Source: Armatimonadota bacterium
Lineage (GTDB): Bacteria; Armatimonadota; UBA5829; DTJY01
DNA length: 43,230 nucleotides
Direction: 5' to 3'
NCBI GenBank assembly: GCA_025358205.1
Contig: JANYKG010000035.1
Location: forward strand, 1 to 43,230
The notes under the pieces: generated by a model
Database searches by the model: none
Told to the model about the DNA's origin: nothing
What the model saw: the letters and a program-made list of their open reading frames with translations, nothing else
Translations under genes and position numbers: made by a program
Shown: piece after piece, positions 35,507 to 42,430 of the stretch
How the letters are laid out: each line of letters opens with the position of its first letter
Numbering within the stretch: position 1 is the stretch's first letter

Positions 35507-36433
35507 TCAGAGATACTGCCAGACGTGATTTGCAGACCGGGTGCGGAGGAATGAAAGGACTTCGGGGAGAGTCGGGATGCCTGCGCGACCGCCGAGTTTG
35601 GTGCATTTGGCGGCGGCGACGGCAGCGGCGAACTCCATGATCTGAGGGATCGGCCAGCCTTTCGCTAGGCCGAATGAGAATGCGCCGTGGAAGACATCTC
35701 CACAGCCGGTGGTGTCTACCACGTCAACCTTGAATGCCGGTTGGTGGAATGTGCCGTCCCTGGTAACGTAGACACACCCCTTATCACCAAGTGTGACGGC
35801 CGAGACCAGCCTGCGCTCGTTGAACATCATCTGTGCGGCCTTCTCGGTGTCGTCCTGGCCTGTGTACTGCCGGGCGTAGGGCGTTGACATGATGAGCGCG
35901 TCGGTCTTCCCGGCGATCTCCGCGGACCCATCGCGGAAGGTGCCGGCGTCCATGACGACGGGTATCCCCGCCTCGTTCGCCCAGGTCACCGCCTGAAGCG
36001 CCGCGCGTGGATAGTGGGCGTCCACCTGCAGAACTGTGCCAGCGATGACATCCTCGCGATTGATCTCCTCAGGTTCCAGCATCACGCCGGACGGGGTCCA
36101 GAATATGGTGCGTTTGCCGGTCTCCTGGTCCACCGCGATGAAGGCGAACTGTGAGACGCCATTGGGATCTACGACCACGCGGCTGGTATCCAGCGATTCC
36201 TTCTCCAGTTCCGCGATGGTGAACCGCCCGAAGTCGTCACCGCCGACCTTGCCGATGTACGATGCCCGACCGCCGAGCCGCCCGACCGTTGCCATGGCGG
36301 TGGCGATCAGTCCCCCACCCTGCATAGTGAACTCGGTCAGGCGCACCTTATCGTCCAGCGCCGGGTACTTGGGTACGATGCCCAGGTAGTCCACCGCGCA
36401 GTATCCTATTCCGACGACGTCGAATTCGCTCAT
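35507..36433 (-). CDS. PfkB-family sugar or nucleoside kinase
   Basis: About 308 residues, normal for PfkB/ribokinase. N-terminal MSEFDVVGIGYCAVDYLGIVPKYPA, then GGGLIATAMATVGRLGGRASYIGKVGGDDFGRF (PfkB signature 1) and, near the C-terminus, VDTTGCGDVFHGAFSFGLAKGW (signature 2; GCGD anion hole with the catalytic Asp). Substrate not assignable. The frame is open up to 36652 but that extension encodes low-complexity repeat peptide and lies across a repeat array, so ATG 36433 is used. There is no Shine-Dalgarno; an extended -10 element TG-C-TATCCT ends 6 bases before the ATG, so a leaderless message is likely. Confidence 0.9.
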   Translation of the reverse strand: MSEFDVVGIGYCAVDYLGIVPKYPALDDKVRLTEFTMQGGGLIATAMATVGRLGGRASYIGKVGGDDFGRFTIAELEKESLDTSRVVVDPNGVSQFAFIAVDQETGKRTIFWTPSGVMLEPEEINREDVIAGTVLQVDAHYPRAALQAVTWANEAGIPVVMDAGTFRDGSAEIAGKTDALIMSTPYARQYTGQDDTEKAAQMMFNERRLVSAVTLGDKGCVYVTRDGTFHQPAFKVDVVDTTGCGDVFHGAFSFGLAKGWPIPQIMEFAAAVAAAKCTKLGGRAGIPTLPEVLSFLRTRSANHVWQYL

Positions 36434-36439
36434 AGCGTA

Positions 36440-36448
36440 AGGATAGCA
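36440..36448 (-). promoter_or_regulatory. Extended -10 element directly before pfkB ATG
   Basis: On the minus strand TGCTATCCT, six bases before ATG 36433. Distance from -10 box to ATG equals the usual -10 to transcription-start distance, which predicts a leaderless transcript. No -35 box is seen at 17 bases. Confidence 0.45.
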
Positions 36449-36460
36449 CATTTCTGGGAC

Positions 36461-36521
36461 GTGAGGGTATGGGAGTGATAGAGTATGGGAGTGTGGGGGT
36501 CGGGTTTCAGGTTTCGGGTGT
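36461..36521. repeat. Degenerate octamer array joined to a heptamer array
   Basis: Five 8-base units (consensus ATGGGAGT) at 36461-36500 are followed directly by three 7-base units (CGGGTTT, CAGGTTT, CGGGTGT) at 36501-36521. Reverse-complemented, the octamer (ACTCCCAT) equals the array at 39714-39745, and the heptamer resembles the array start at 39662. Confidence 0.75.
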
Positions 36522-36642
36522 CCCTCGATACGTTCGTCTGCGGCGAACTCGGGATTGTACGGTTTGTATTCTTCGTGCTGTAGGAAGGTGCCCGTTGTCC
36601 CCGAGTAGTTCGTCAGCTGCGGCGGAGCGAACGTATCGAGGG
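36522..36642. repeat. MITE-like 121-base element with 15-base terminal inverted repeats
   Basis: CCCTCGATACGTTCG (36522-36536) is exactly repeated in inverse at 36628-36642. Inside, GAAC-TCGGG (left) and CCGAGTAGTTC (right) continue the symmetry imperfectly, so the arms extend to about 35-45 bases. No transposase frame is inside. Confidence 0.65.
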
Positions 36643-36786
36643 GCATAGGCAATTAACCGAACTAGGAAAACACCAAAACCGGTAATCCGCTCGGGCGGCT
36701 TGACGAGCCATTTCTGGAATGAAAAACCAGAAAGCGATTGGATTCGTGCGGCTGTGTGTAGCGCACCAGAGAGGGAGGGCGAAACC

Positions 36787-37038
36787 ATGTTCCTCAAAAC
36801 ACTTGTAAGCGCCATAAAAGTCTGTATAGTCGTGATTGTGTGCGGGTTCCTGCTGGGCTGGGCTACGGCCGCTTACGCCGACACCACGCCTGCCGCGAAC
36901 AGCGTGCTGGACCCGCCATGGCTGACCCACACCGCCGAGCCGTGGGAGGCGCTGAACATCTTCACGCTCAGCACCGACGTCTACATGGACGTACCCGAAA
37001 TGGATATGTGGAGCGATTACTGGGACTGGACGTGCTAG
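36787..37038 (+). CDS. Small secreted protein ending in Asp/Trp/Cys-rich tail
   Basis: 83 residues from ATG 36787, which follows GGGAGGGCGAAACC. Signal peptide MFLKTLVSAIKVCIVVIVCGFLLGWATAAYA with cleavage after AYA, leaving about 52 residues: DTTPAANSVLDPPWLTHTAEPWEALNIFTLSTDVYMDVPEMDMWSDYWDWTC. The mature part is acidic and aromatic with a single cysteine as the last residue. I recognise no family. It lies on the plus strand between two minus-strand genes and its stop is only 3 bases from the stop of the convergent gene at 37042. An imperfect hairpin TTTCTGG/CCAGAAA is at 36711-36733 in the upstream region. It could be a precursor of a small exported peptide or a metal- or envelope-associated peptide; neither is shown. 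Confidence 0.6.
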   Translation: MFLKTLVSAIKVCIVVIVCGFLLGWATAAYADTTPAANSVLDPPWLTHTAEPWEALNIFTLSTDVYMDVPEMDMWSDYWDWTC

Positions 37039-37041
37039 CGA

Positions 37042-37452
37042 TCAGGCTCCAGCTTTCGCCATGTTCGACAAGCGTTCGTCCTTGCGCCGGCCCAAATAGC
37101 CACAACCGATACCTAGCAGCAGTGCGGCGATCCACCAGGCAATCGCTTCGACTGGCGCACAGCGCACAGACTCGTACAGCGCCGTCGAGAAATACATCTT
37201 GGATTGTGGCAACACCATCATGATCAGCACAGTGGCAAGCCACCAGCTCTGCTTTCTCCAATATCCGATTGCCGCACCCATCACTATGAGAACTGGCACC
37301 AGTGCAGAGAAATAGACGCCTTCCATACCTCCTGGTCCGCGCATCGAATCGCCCAGCGAATCAAGAAACAAGAGCGCACCCAACACGACCACGGCCACTG
37401 TGAGAATAGTGGTCCGTAGATCCCTGGTTTCCTTGTGCATTCCCCCACCCAT
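37042..37452 (-). CDS. Hypothetical four-helix membrane protein
   Basis: 136 residues (132 from the inner ATG 37440). Four hydrophobic helices: TTILTVAVVVLGALLFLD, FSALVPVLIVMGAAIGYW, WWLATVLIMMVLPQSKMYF and AIAWWIAALLLGIGCGYL, ending in a basic tail RRKDERLSNMAKAGA. No family recognised. GGAAAGGA touches ATG 37452, while GGGTGGGGGA precedes ATG 37440; either could be the start. It is isolated from neighbours by the divergent gap to nifS (99 bases) and converges with the small secreted protein. Confidence 0.65.
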   Translation of the reverse strand: MGGGMHKETRDLRTTILTVAVVVLGALLFLDSLGDSMRGPGGMEGVYFSALVPVLIVMGAAIGYWRKQSWWLATVLIMMVLPQSKMYFSTALYESVRCAPVEAIAWWIAALLLGIGCGYLGRRKDERLSNMAKAGA

Positions 37453-37551
37453 TCCTTTCCGAACGGATGCAAACTCACCACTTTCCGTTTAGTATAGGCC
37501 GCCCAACGCATCGTGTCAATATTCTTGAGACGTGGGGCGTGAATCGGTCCG

Positions 37552-38754
37552 CTACTCAGTCTCAAAGTCCAGCTTGCACGAGCCGGGTCCGTACATCGGC
37601 GACATCTCTCGGAGGCGTGACACGATCGGCGGGAGTACCTCCAGCACCTTATTCACGTCCGCGTCGGTGTTGTCCCTGCCCAGGGTCAGCCTCAGCGATC
37701 CGTGCGCCAGGTCGTGCGGCACGTTGATGCCCAGGAGCACGTGAGACGCCGCCAACGACCCGGACGTACACGCCGATCCGCTGGACACGCAGATGCCGCT
37801 GAAATCCAGCATCAGGATCATTGACTCGCCCTCGATGCCGGCGATGCTCACGTTCACGTTATTCGGAAGCCGCTTGTCACGACTGCCGTTCAGCCGAACG
37901 TCCGGTATCGCCTCCATGATGCCGTCAATCAGCCTGTCCCGCATGCCCTGCAGCCTCGCGCTCTCCACCGACATTGTCGCTCCCGCGATCTCGCACGCCT
38001 TGCCCAGCCCGACTATACCCGGGACGTTGTGAGTGCCCGCGCGCCTGCTGCTCTCCTGTGCGCCCCCGTGCAGATACGGCGGTATCTTCACGCCCTTGCG
38101 GACATACAGCGCGCCGATCCCCTTCGGCCCGTACAGCTTGTGACCTGAGAGCGAGAGCATGTCCACCTTCAGCGCATGAACATCAATGGGAACTTTACCA
38201 ACGGACTGAGTGGCGTCGGTATGGAAAACCACACCCTTCTCCCTCGCGATGGCACCGATCTCCGCGATAGGCTCTATCACGCCGATCTCGTTGTTCGAGT
38301 GCATGATGCTGATGAACACAGTCTGGTCCGTGATGGCCGCGCCGACCGCCGCCGGATCAACCAGGCCTTCGTCATCCACCGGAGCAAGCGTGAGGTCGTA
38401 GCCGCTGGTGCGTTTGAGATGTTCCATGGTGCCCAGCACGGCGTGATGCTCGATTGGCAGCGTGATGAGGTGTTTGCCCTTCGCCGCCGTAGCTTCTGCG
38501 GTACTCATGATCGCCCAGTTGTCCGACTCAGTGGCCCCGCTGGTGAAGTAGATCTCACGCGGGTCGGCGTTGATGAGCGCGGCAACCTGCTCGCGAGCTT
38601 TGTCCACGGCCACGCGCGCCTCGCGCCCGAAGCCGTACAGAGTGGACGGGTTGGCGAACTGCTTGATGAAATACGGCATCATCTCGCTCAGCACATCCGG
38701 GTGAACCGGGGTGGTCGCCGCGTGATCGAGATAGGTGATCTTTTTGTCGTTCAT
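37552..38754 (-). CDS. Cysteine desulfurase, NifS/IscS class
   Basis: A PLP enzyme that takes sulfur from cysteine as an enzyme-bound persulfide for Fe-S clusters. About 400 residues: TYLDHAATTPVHPDVLSEMMPYFIKQFANPST at the start, FHTDATQSVGKVPIDV (PLP-ring Asp and Gln), LSLSGHKLYGPKGIGALYVRKG with the Schiff-base Lys, RRAGTHNVPGIVGLG, and the catalytic cysteine loop SSGSACTSGSLAASHVL. ATG 38754 is chosen over 38760 because AGGAG is 7 bases before it. It is the second gene after a MarR regulator on the same strand, while the iscU scaffold it should serve is 30 kb away behind a paralogous MarR gene. Confidence 0.95.
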   Translation of the reverse strand: MNDKKITYLDHAATTPVHPDVLSEMMPYFIKQFANPSTLYGFGREARVAVDKAREQVAALINADPREIYFTSGATESDNWAIMSTAEATAAKGKHLITLPIEHHAVLGTMEHLKRTSGYDLTLAPVDDEGLVDPAAVGAAITDQTVFISIMHSNNEIGVIEPIAEIGAIAREKGVVFHTDATQSVGKVPIDVHALKVDMLSLSGHKLYGPKGIGALYVRKGVKIPPYLHGGAQESSRRAGTHNVPGIVGLGKACEIAGATMSVESARLQGMRDRLIDGIMEAIPDVRLNGSRDKRLPNNVNVSIAGIEGESMILMLDFSGICVSSGSACTSGSLAASHVLLGINVPHDLAHGSLRLTLGRDNTDADVNKVLEVLPPIVSRLREMSPMYGPGSCKLDFETE

Positions 38755-38804
38755 GGTCATTCTCCTGTCGGAGAAATGGTTGATGGTCGGAGGACTCGTG
38801 AATC

Positions 38805-38870
38805 GTACTCGTCTATCCTACTCGTACTCGGTCGTCTCTGAGGAACCGATTTTCGAGTACGAGTACGAGG
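38805..38870. repeat. Inverted TACGAG hexamer repeat between marR2 and nifS
   Basis: CTACTCGTACTCG (38818-38830) faces CGAGTACGAGTACGAGG (38854-38870), able to form a hairpin with a 23-base loop. It is in the marR2-nifS intercistronic gap. The same hexamer occurs at 16120-16149. Confidence 0.6.
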
Positions 38871-38894
38871 AAGATGCACGAGTTTGCTTCCTCG

Positions 38895-39428
38895 TCAGCC
38901 ATTACCCATTCCCCTGCTTTTGTTTACAATACATTCATCATTGTGCTCGACCCCACAGTGCAGGCACGCCTCGCCGGATAGCTCCCGCGTATCCAGCGCC
39001 GCCTCCACGAACCGCCCGAGCGATTCAACCAGATTCGCGCGGTCGGCAGGGTCCATCTGGTGTACTATACCCGCAAGCCGTTTGGTGCGCTCGGCCTCGA
39101 TGTTCTGGAGTATGGCCCGACCGGAGTCCGCTATCACCACGTCCGCCTGCCTTCGATCAGCGACGCCTGACCTGCGCTCCACAAGACCCTTGCGAACCAT
39201 GCGCTCCACTAGCATCGTAGCCGCTGGTTGACTGACAGAAAGCGCCTCTGCAATCCCGCCGATGGTACACGGGCTGTGGCTGGCGATGTGTCGGAGCGCG
39301 TTGAACTGCGACAGGCTGATCCCCTGCTGCTCACCGTCCGACAGGTTCGGCGCCATCAGCTTCAGCATGATGCGGGTGAATATGTCCGAGATATGCTCGG
39401 TTTGATCTAGTGACTCAGTGCGTTTCAC
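38895..39428 (-). CDS. MarR-family regulator with C-terminal Cys/His motif (copy 2)
   Basis: 177 residues from GTG 39428, preceded by AGGTAAA. MarR core about residues 30-135, with SVSQPAATMLVERMVRKGLV (recognition helix) and wing DRRQADVVIADSGRAILQNIEAERTKRLAGIV, matching copy 1 at 6146 throughout. The C-terminal cluster is C155-L-H-C158-G-V-E-H162-N-D-E-C166-I-V-N, the same spacing as in copy 1, which strongly suggests metal or Fe-S binding. It precedes nifS in a two-gene operon, and a 19-base perfect palindrome lies 32 bases upstream. Role as an autoregulated repressor of sulfur mobilisation is inferred. Confidence 0.87.
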   Translation of the reverse strand: MKRTESLDQTEHISDIFTRIMLKLMAPNLSDGEQQGISLSQFNALRHIASHSPCTIGGIAEALSVSQPAATMLVERMVRKGLVERRSGVADRRQADVVIADSGRAILQNIEAERTKRLAGIVHQMDPADRANLVESLGRFVEAALDTRELSGEACLHCGVEHNDECIVNKSRGMGNG

Positions 39429-39459
39429 TTTACCTGCCGCCCGCGGATAATCGCGTTAT

Positions 39460-39478
39460 CATATAATCTGATTATATG
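39460..39478 (-). promoter_or_regulatory. Palindromic operator and -10 region of marR2-nifS
   Basis: CATATAATC-T-GATTATATG is a perfect 9-1-9 palindrome. It contains TATAAT on both strands, so a regulator bound here would cover the -10 box of the marR2 gene. No strong -35 is visible (TTTTCC at 17 bases). Confidence 0.55.
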
Positions 39479-39514
39479 TTACCCGCTTTCTCAGGAAAAT
39501 GCAACATGTTTCCG

Positions 39515-39745
39515 GCTCGTTTCTCGATACTCGATTCTGGATGCTCGATGGAACCGACCCTTATTGCGTACTGCGTAATGCGTATTTCGTGTCGCGTGTG
39601 TTTGGCTCTTATTGTTCGAAGTTGAGTGTTGGAAGTTGGGCGTTGGATGTTCGTCCCCACGAACCCGGAACCTGCCTAACGACCAGCAACCATCAACCAA
39701 CAAATTCCGTACGCCCACACTCCTACACCCCCATACTCCCACACG
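39515..39745. repeat. Five successive arrays of degenerate short tandem repeats
   Basis: Array 1, 39515-39549, five heptamers near NCTCGAT. Array 2, 39563-39597, five heptamers near ANTGCGT. Array 3, 39614-39655, six heptamers near GTTGGAN. Array 4, 39662-39705, heptamers AACCCGG, AACCTGC, then four near ANCAACC. Array 5, 39714-39745, four octamers near CCCACACT. Each array has its own unit; spacers are 7-17 bases. All three reading frames on both strands give repetitive peptide, so this is not coding. Confidence 0.8.
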
Positions 39746-39782
39746 TCTCGCCCGCGTCTTCCATTGGGGGGCGCTCATGGCT

Positions 39783-39788
39783 TATAAT
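39783..39788 (+). promoter_or_regulatory. -10 element of the helicase gene
   Basis: Perfect TATAAT, 10 bases before ATG 39799, with no good -35 (TCCATT at 17 bases). Transcription would begin only a few bases before the start codon, and there is no Shine-Dalgarno site. Confidence 0.5.
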
Positions 39789-39798
39789 ATGGTCAATC

Positions 39799-41976
39799 AT
39801 GAGCAGTACATTCGACAAATTGAACGACATACAGCGCGTGGCCGTTGAACACGTTGACGGCCCGCTTCTTGTTTTTGCAGGCGCAGGCACCGGCAAGACC
39901 CGCGCGCTCACCTACCGAATCGCCCACCTCATCATGGAGGCAGGCATTGATCCGCGCAGCATCCTCGCGGTCACCTTCACGAACAAGGCGGCCAAGGAGA
40001 TGCGTGAGCGAATCGGCGAACTGGTCGGCGGCGCTACCCTTCGCGACATGTGGGTCGGCACGTTCCACGCCACCTGCGCACGGGTACTGCGCGAACACGG
40101 CGACGCGATCGGCATAGACCGGAACTTCGTTATCTACGACGATTCCGATCAGACCGTCGTCATCCGCGAGTGCCTGGAAGCGCTTGGTCTGGACGAGCGG
40201 GACAACCCACCGCGCAAGTTGCTCTACCTCATCAGCTCAGCGAAGGAACAACTGGTGATGCCGGAAGACTACCAGGAGTACTACAAAGGCAAAGTGGACC
40301 CGGTGATTGCCAAGGTCTATCCGCTCTATCAGAAGAAGCTGGCCGAGAACCACGCGCTGGATTTCGACGACCTGATCCTTCACGCGGTTCGCCTGCTCAT
40401 GGAATGCGATGAGATTCGCGCGCGGTACCAGGACAAGTTCTCTTACGTGCTGGTGGACGAGTATCAGGACATCAACTACTCGCAGTTCCAGTTCGTGAAG
40501 ATGATAGCGGACAAGCATCGGAACATCTGCGTTGTGGGCGATGATGACCAGAGCATCTACTCCTGGCGCGGGGCAGACGTTGGAATCATTCTCTCATTCC
40601 GCAAGACCTACCCGGACGCCAAGGTAGTGACGCTGGAGCAGAACTACCGATCCAGCCGAAACATCCTGGACGCTGCCTACCACGTAATCAACAAGAACGA
40701 GAACCGCGCGCCGAAACAACTCTGGACCGACCGACCCGAGGGCACACTGCTCTACAAAATGGAATCCGCGGACGAGCGCGATGAGGCCGTGAAGGTCATC
40801 AACCGCATCCGCGAACAGGTGATCGCGGGGGAACGCGGGTACTCGGATTTCGTGATTCTCTACCGCATGAACGCTCAGTCGCGAATCATGGAAGAGGCGC
40901 TGATGAACTACCGAGTGCCGTACAAGATCATCGGCGGCCTGCGGTTCTACGAGCGCAAGGAGATTAAGGACCTGATGGCTTATCTCCGTTTGGCGCACAA
41001 CCCGCACGACAGTGTGGCCCTGAAGCGCATCGTGAACGTGCCTCTGCGCGGAGTCGGCCCCACGTCAATGGACAAGCTGGAGATGTTCGCATCCGACAAC
41101 GGCATTACGCTCTACGAGGCGATGCGTCACGCGGACGTGGTGGGCATCCAGCAGACCAAAACCAAAGTTGCGCTGGCCGGGTTGGTGAAGCTACTCGACT
41201 ACATGCACGAGAAACGCGAGGAGTATCCGGTAGACAAGCTGCTCGCAGAGATCATTGAGAACACAGGCTATGTAAGAGAACTGGAGGCCCAGAAGTCCAG
41301 TGACGCTGAGTCCCGTGTGGAGAACATTCGGGAGTTCCACTCGGTGGTCACGGAGTTCGGAAACACGAGTGAGGACACAAGCCTGCGCGCGTTCCTGGAG
41401 CAGGTGGCGCTGGTGACCGACATAGACAGCTACGAGGAGGACCAGCCCGCTGTGACGCTGATGACTCTCCACGCCGCGAAGGGACTGGAGTTCCCGGTGG
41501 TCTTCCTTGTGGGCATGGAGGAAGGCATCTTCCCGCACAGCCGGTCCATGAGCAGCCGCGAAGAGATCGCCGAGGAGCGAAGACTCTGCTACGTGGGAAT
41601 GACCCGCGCGATGGACGAGCTTTGCATCAGCCACGCATTCAACCGCACGACCTTCGGGATGCGCGAACGCCAGGTGCCCAGCAGGTTCATCAAGGACATC
41701 CCGCCTGAGATGTTCCACGCGCCGAAGAAAGCGCCCGCCGCTGCTGCGACGGGTTCACTCTGGACGAACGGTGACAGACCCGCGCCGACGCCTACGCCCG
41801 CGAAGGTCGGCTTCAAGGTCGGCGACCACGTAAAGCATAACATCTTCGGCATAGGGCTGGTGGAGAACATGGAACCGAGCGGCAAGGACACGATGGTGAC
41901 GGTGACGTTCCAAGACGTCGGACGGAAGAAGCTGATGCTCTCGTTCGCCGCGCTTGAGAAGGCGGACAACTGGTAG
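39799..41976 (+). CDS. UvrD/PcrA-type DNA helicase
   Basis: A superfamily 1 3'-5' helicase of about 725 residues, typical length for PcrA. All motifs are present: FAGAGTGKTRALTYR (I, Walker A), AVTFTNKAAKEMRERI (Ia), VLVDEYQDINYSQF (II; DEYQD where DEFQD is usual), VVGDDDQSIYSWRGAD (III), LEQNYRSS (IV), LMTLHAAKGLEFPVVFLVGMEEGIFPH (V) and EERRLCYVGMTRAM (VI). The C-terminus after a proline linker (TPTPAKVGFKVGDHVKHNIFGIGLV) is the tudor-like domain that binds RNA polymerase in PcrA. The open frame to 39499 is repeat peptide, so ATG 39799 is used. The gene is probably leaderless. It works in nucleotide excision repair and replication fork clearance. Confidence 0.93.
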   Translation: MSSTFDKLNDIQRVAVEHVDGPLLVFAGAGTGKTRALTYRIAHLIMEAGIDPRSILAVTFTNKAAKEMRERIGELVGGATLRDMWVGTFHATCARVLREHGDAIGIDRNFVIYDDSDQTVVIRECLEALGLDERDNPPRKLLYLISSAKEQLVMPEDYQEYYKGKVDPVIAKVYPLYQKKLAENHALDFDDLILHAVRLLMECDEIRARYQDKFSYVLVDEYQDINYSQFQFVKMIADKHRNICVVGDDDQSIYSWRGADVGIILSFRKTYPDAKVVTLEQNYRSSRNILDAAYHVINKNENRAPKQLWTDRPEGTLLYKMESADERDEAVKVINRIREQVIAGERGYSDFVILYRMNAQSRIMEEALMNYRVPYKIIGGLRFYERKEIKDLMAYLRLAHNPHDSVALKRIVNVPLRGVGPTSMDKLEMFASDNGITLYEAMRHADVVGIQQTKTKVALAGLVKLLDYMHEKREEYPVDKLLAEIIENTGYVRELEAQKSSDAESRVENIREFHSVVTEFGNTSEDTSLRAFLEQVALVTDIDSYEEDQPAVTLMTLHAAKGLEFPVVFLVGMEEGIFPHSRSMSSREEIAEERRLCYVGMTRAMDELCISHAFNRTTFGMRERQVPSRFIKDIPPEMFHAPKKAPAAAATGSLWTNGDRPAPTPTPAKVGFKVGDHVKHNIFGIGLVENMEPSGKDTMVTVTFQDVGRKKLMLSFAALEKADNW

Positions 41977-42028
41977 GATACTCGGGAGGGCGGGACCGTC
42001 AAGTCCTCATCATCAGAGGATCAAAGGT

Positions 42029-42430
42029 TCATCCCTCCATCAAAACGACTTCAGCGAAGTATTGTCGGAAGAAACCCCGATCTCTGGTGAGCAGACGCTG
42101 CGCATGTGTCTGAGCGTGTGCGCCGATCAGGAAATCGGCAAGTAGCCTCGTGCGACTTCCTCCGGCTTTCCTGTACAGAGACCACTTGCGTCCGGCCAGG
42201 TATGCTGTCTCCAGTCCGCTGGGAACGAGGGAAATGCCGAGGTGGGACAACGCGAGATTCTGCTCTTCCTGATTGGCGTACTGCGGAGCGAGTTCCGCAT
42301 ATACCACATCGGAGATCACCAGCCCTCCTTCATCGTATGCTCTCTCCAGAAGTACCAGGGACGAGGGTCCGTGCGCGGGATCTCGGGTCAGTACGTCGAG
42401 GATAACGCTAGTATCGACCGCGGTGATCAT
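42029..42430 (-). CDS. PIN-domain toxin, VapC type
   Basis: 133 residues. The PIN-domain acidic residues are visible: AVDTSVILDVL (first Asp), VISDVVYAELA (Glu), LLADFLIGAHA (Asp) and LLTRDRGFF (Asp). VapC proteins are Mg-dependent ribonucleases, commonly cutting tRNA. It overlaps the antitoxin gene by four bases (ATGA), so the pair is co-translated in the order antitoxin, toxin. The final residues YFAEVVLMEG are complete; there is no sign of truncation. No target can be told from sequence. Confidence 0.9.
   Translation of the reverse strand: MITAVDTSVILDVLTRDPAHGPSSLVLLERAYDEGGLVISDVVYAELAPQYANQEEQNLALSHLGISLVPSGLETAYLAGRKWSLYRKAGGSRTRLLADFLIGAHAQTHAQRLLTRDRGFFRQYFAEVVLMEG

Noticed and set aside
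36434-36652. N-terminal extension of the PfkB kinase
   Set aside because: It translates repeat arrays and the MITE-like element; the conserved family start is at 36433.
39515-39745. CRISPR array
   Set aside because: Units are 7-8 bases and contiguous, without repeat-spacer structure, and no cas genes are present.
39499-39798. Hundred-residue N-terminal extension of the helicase
   Set aside because: It is translation of the heptamer arrays. The conserved helicase N-terminus begins at 39799.
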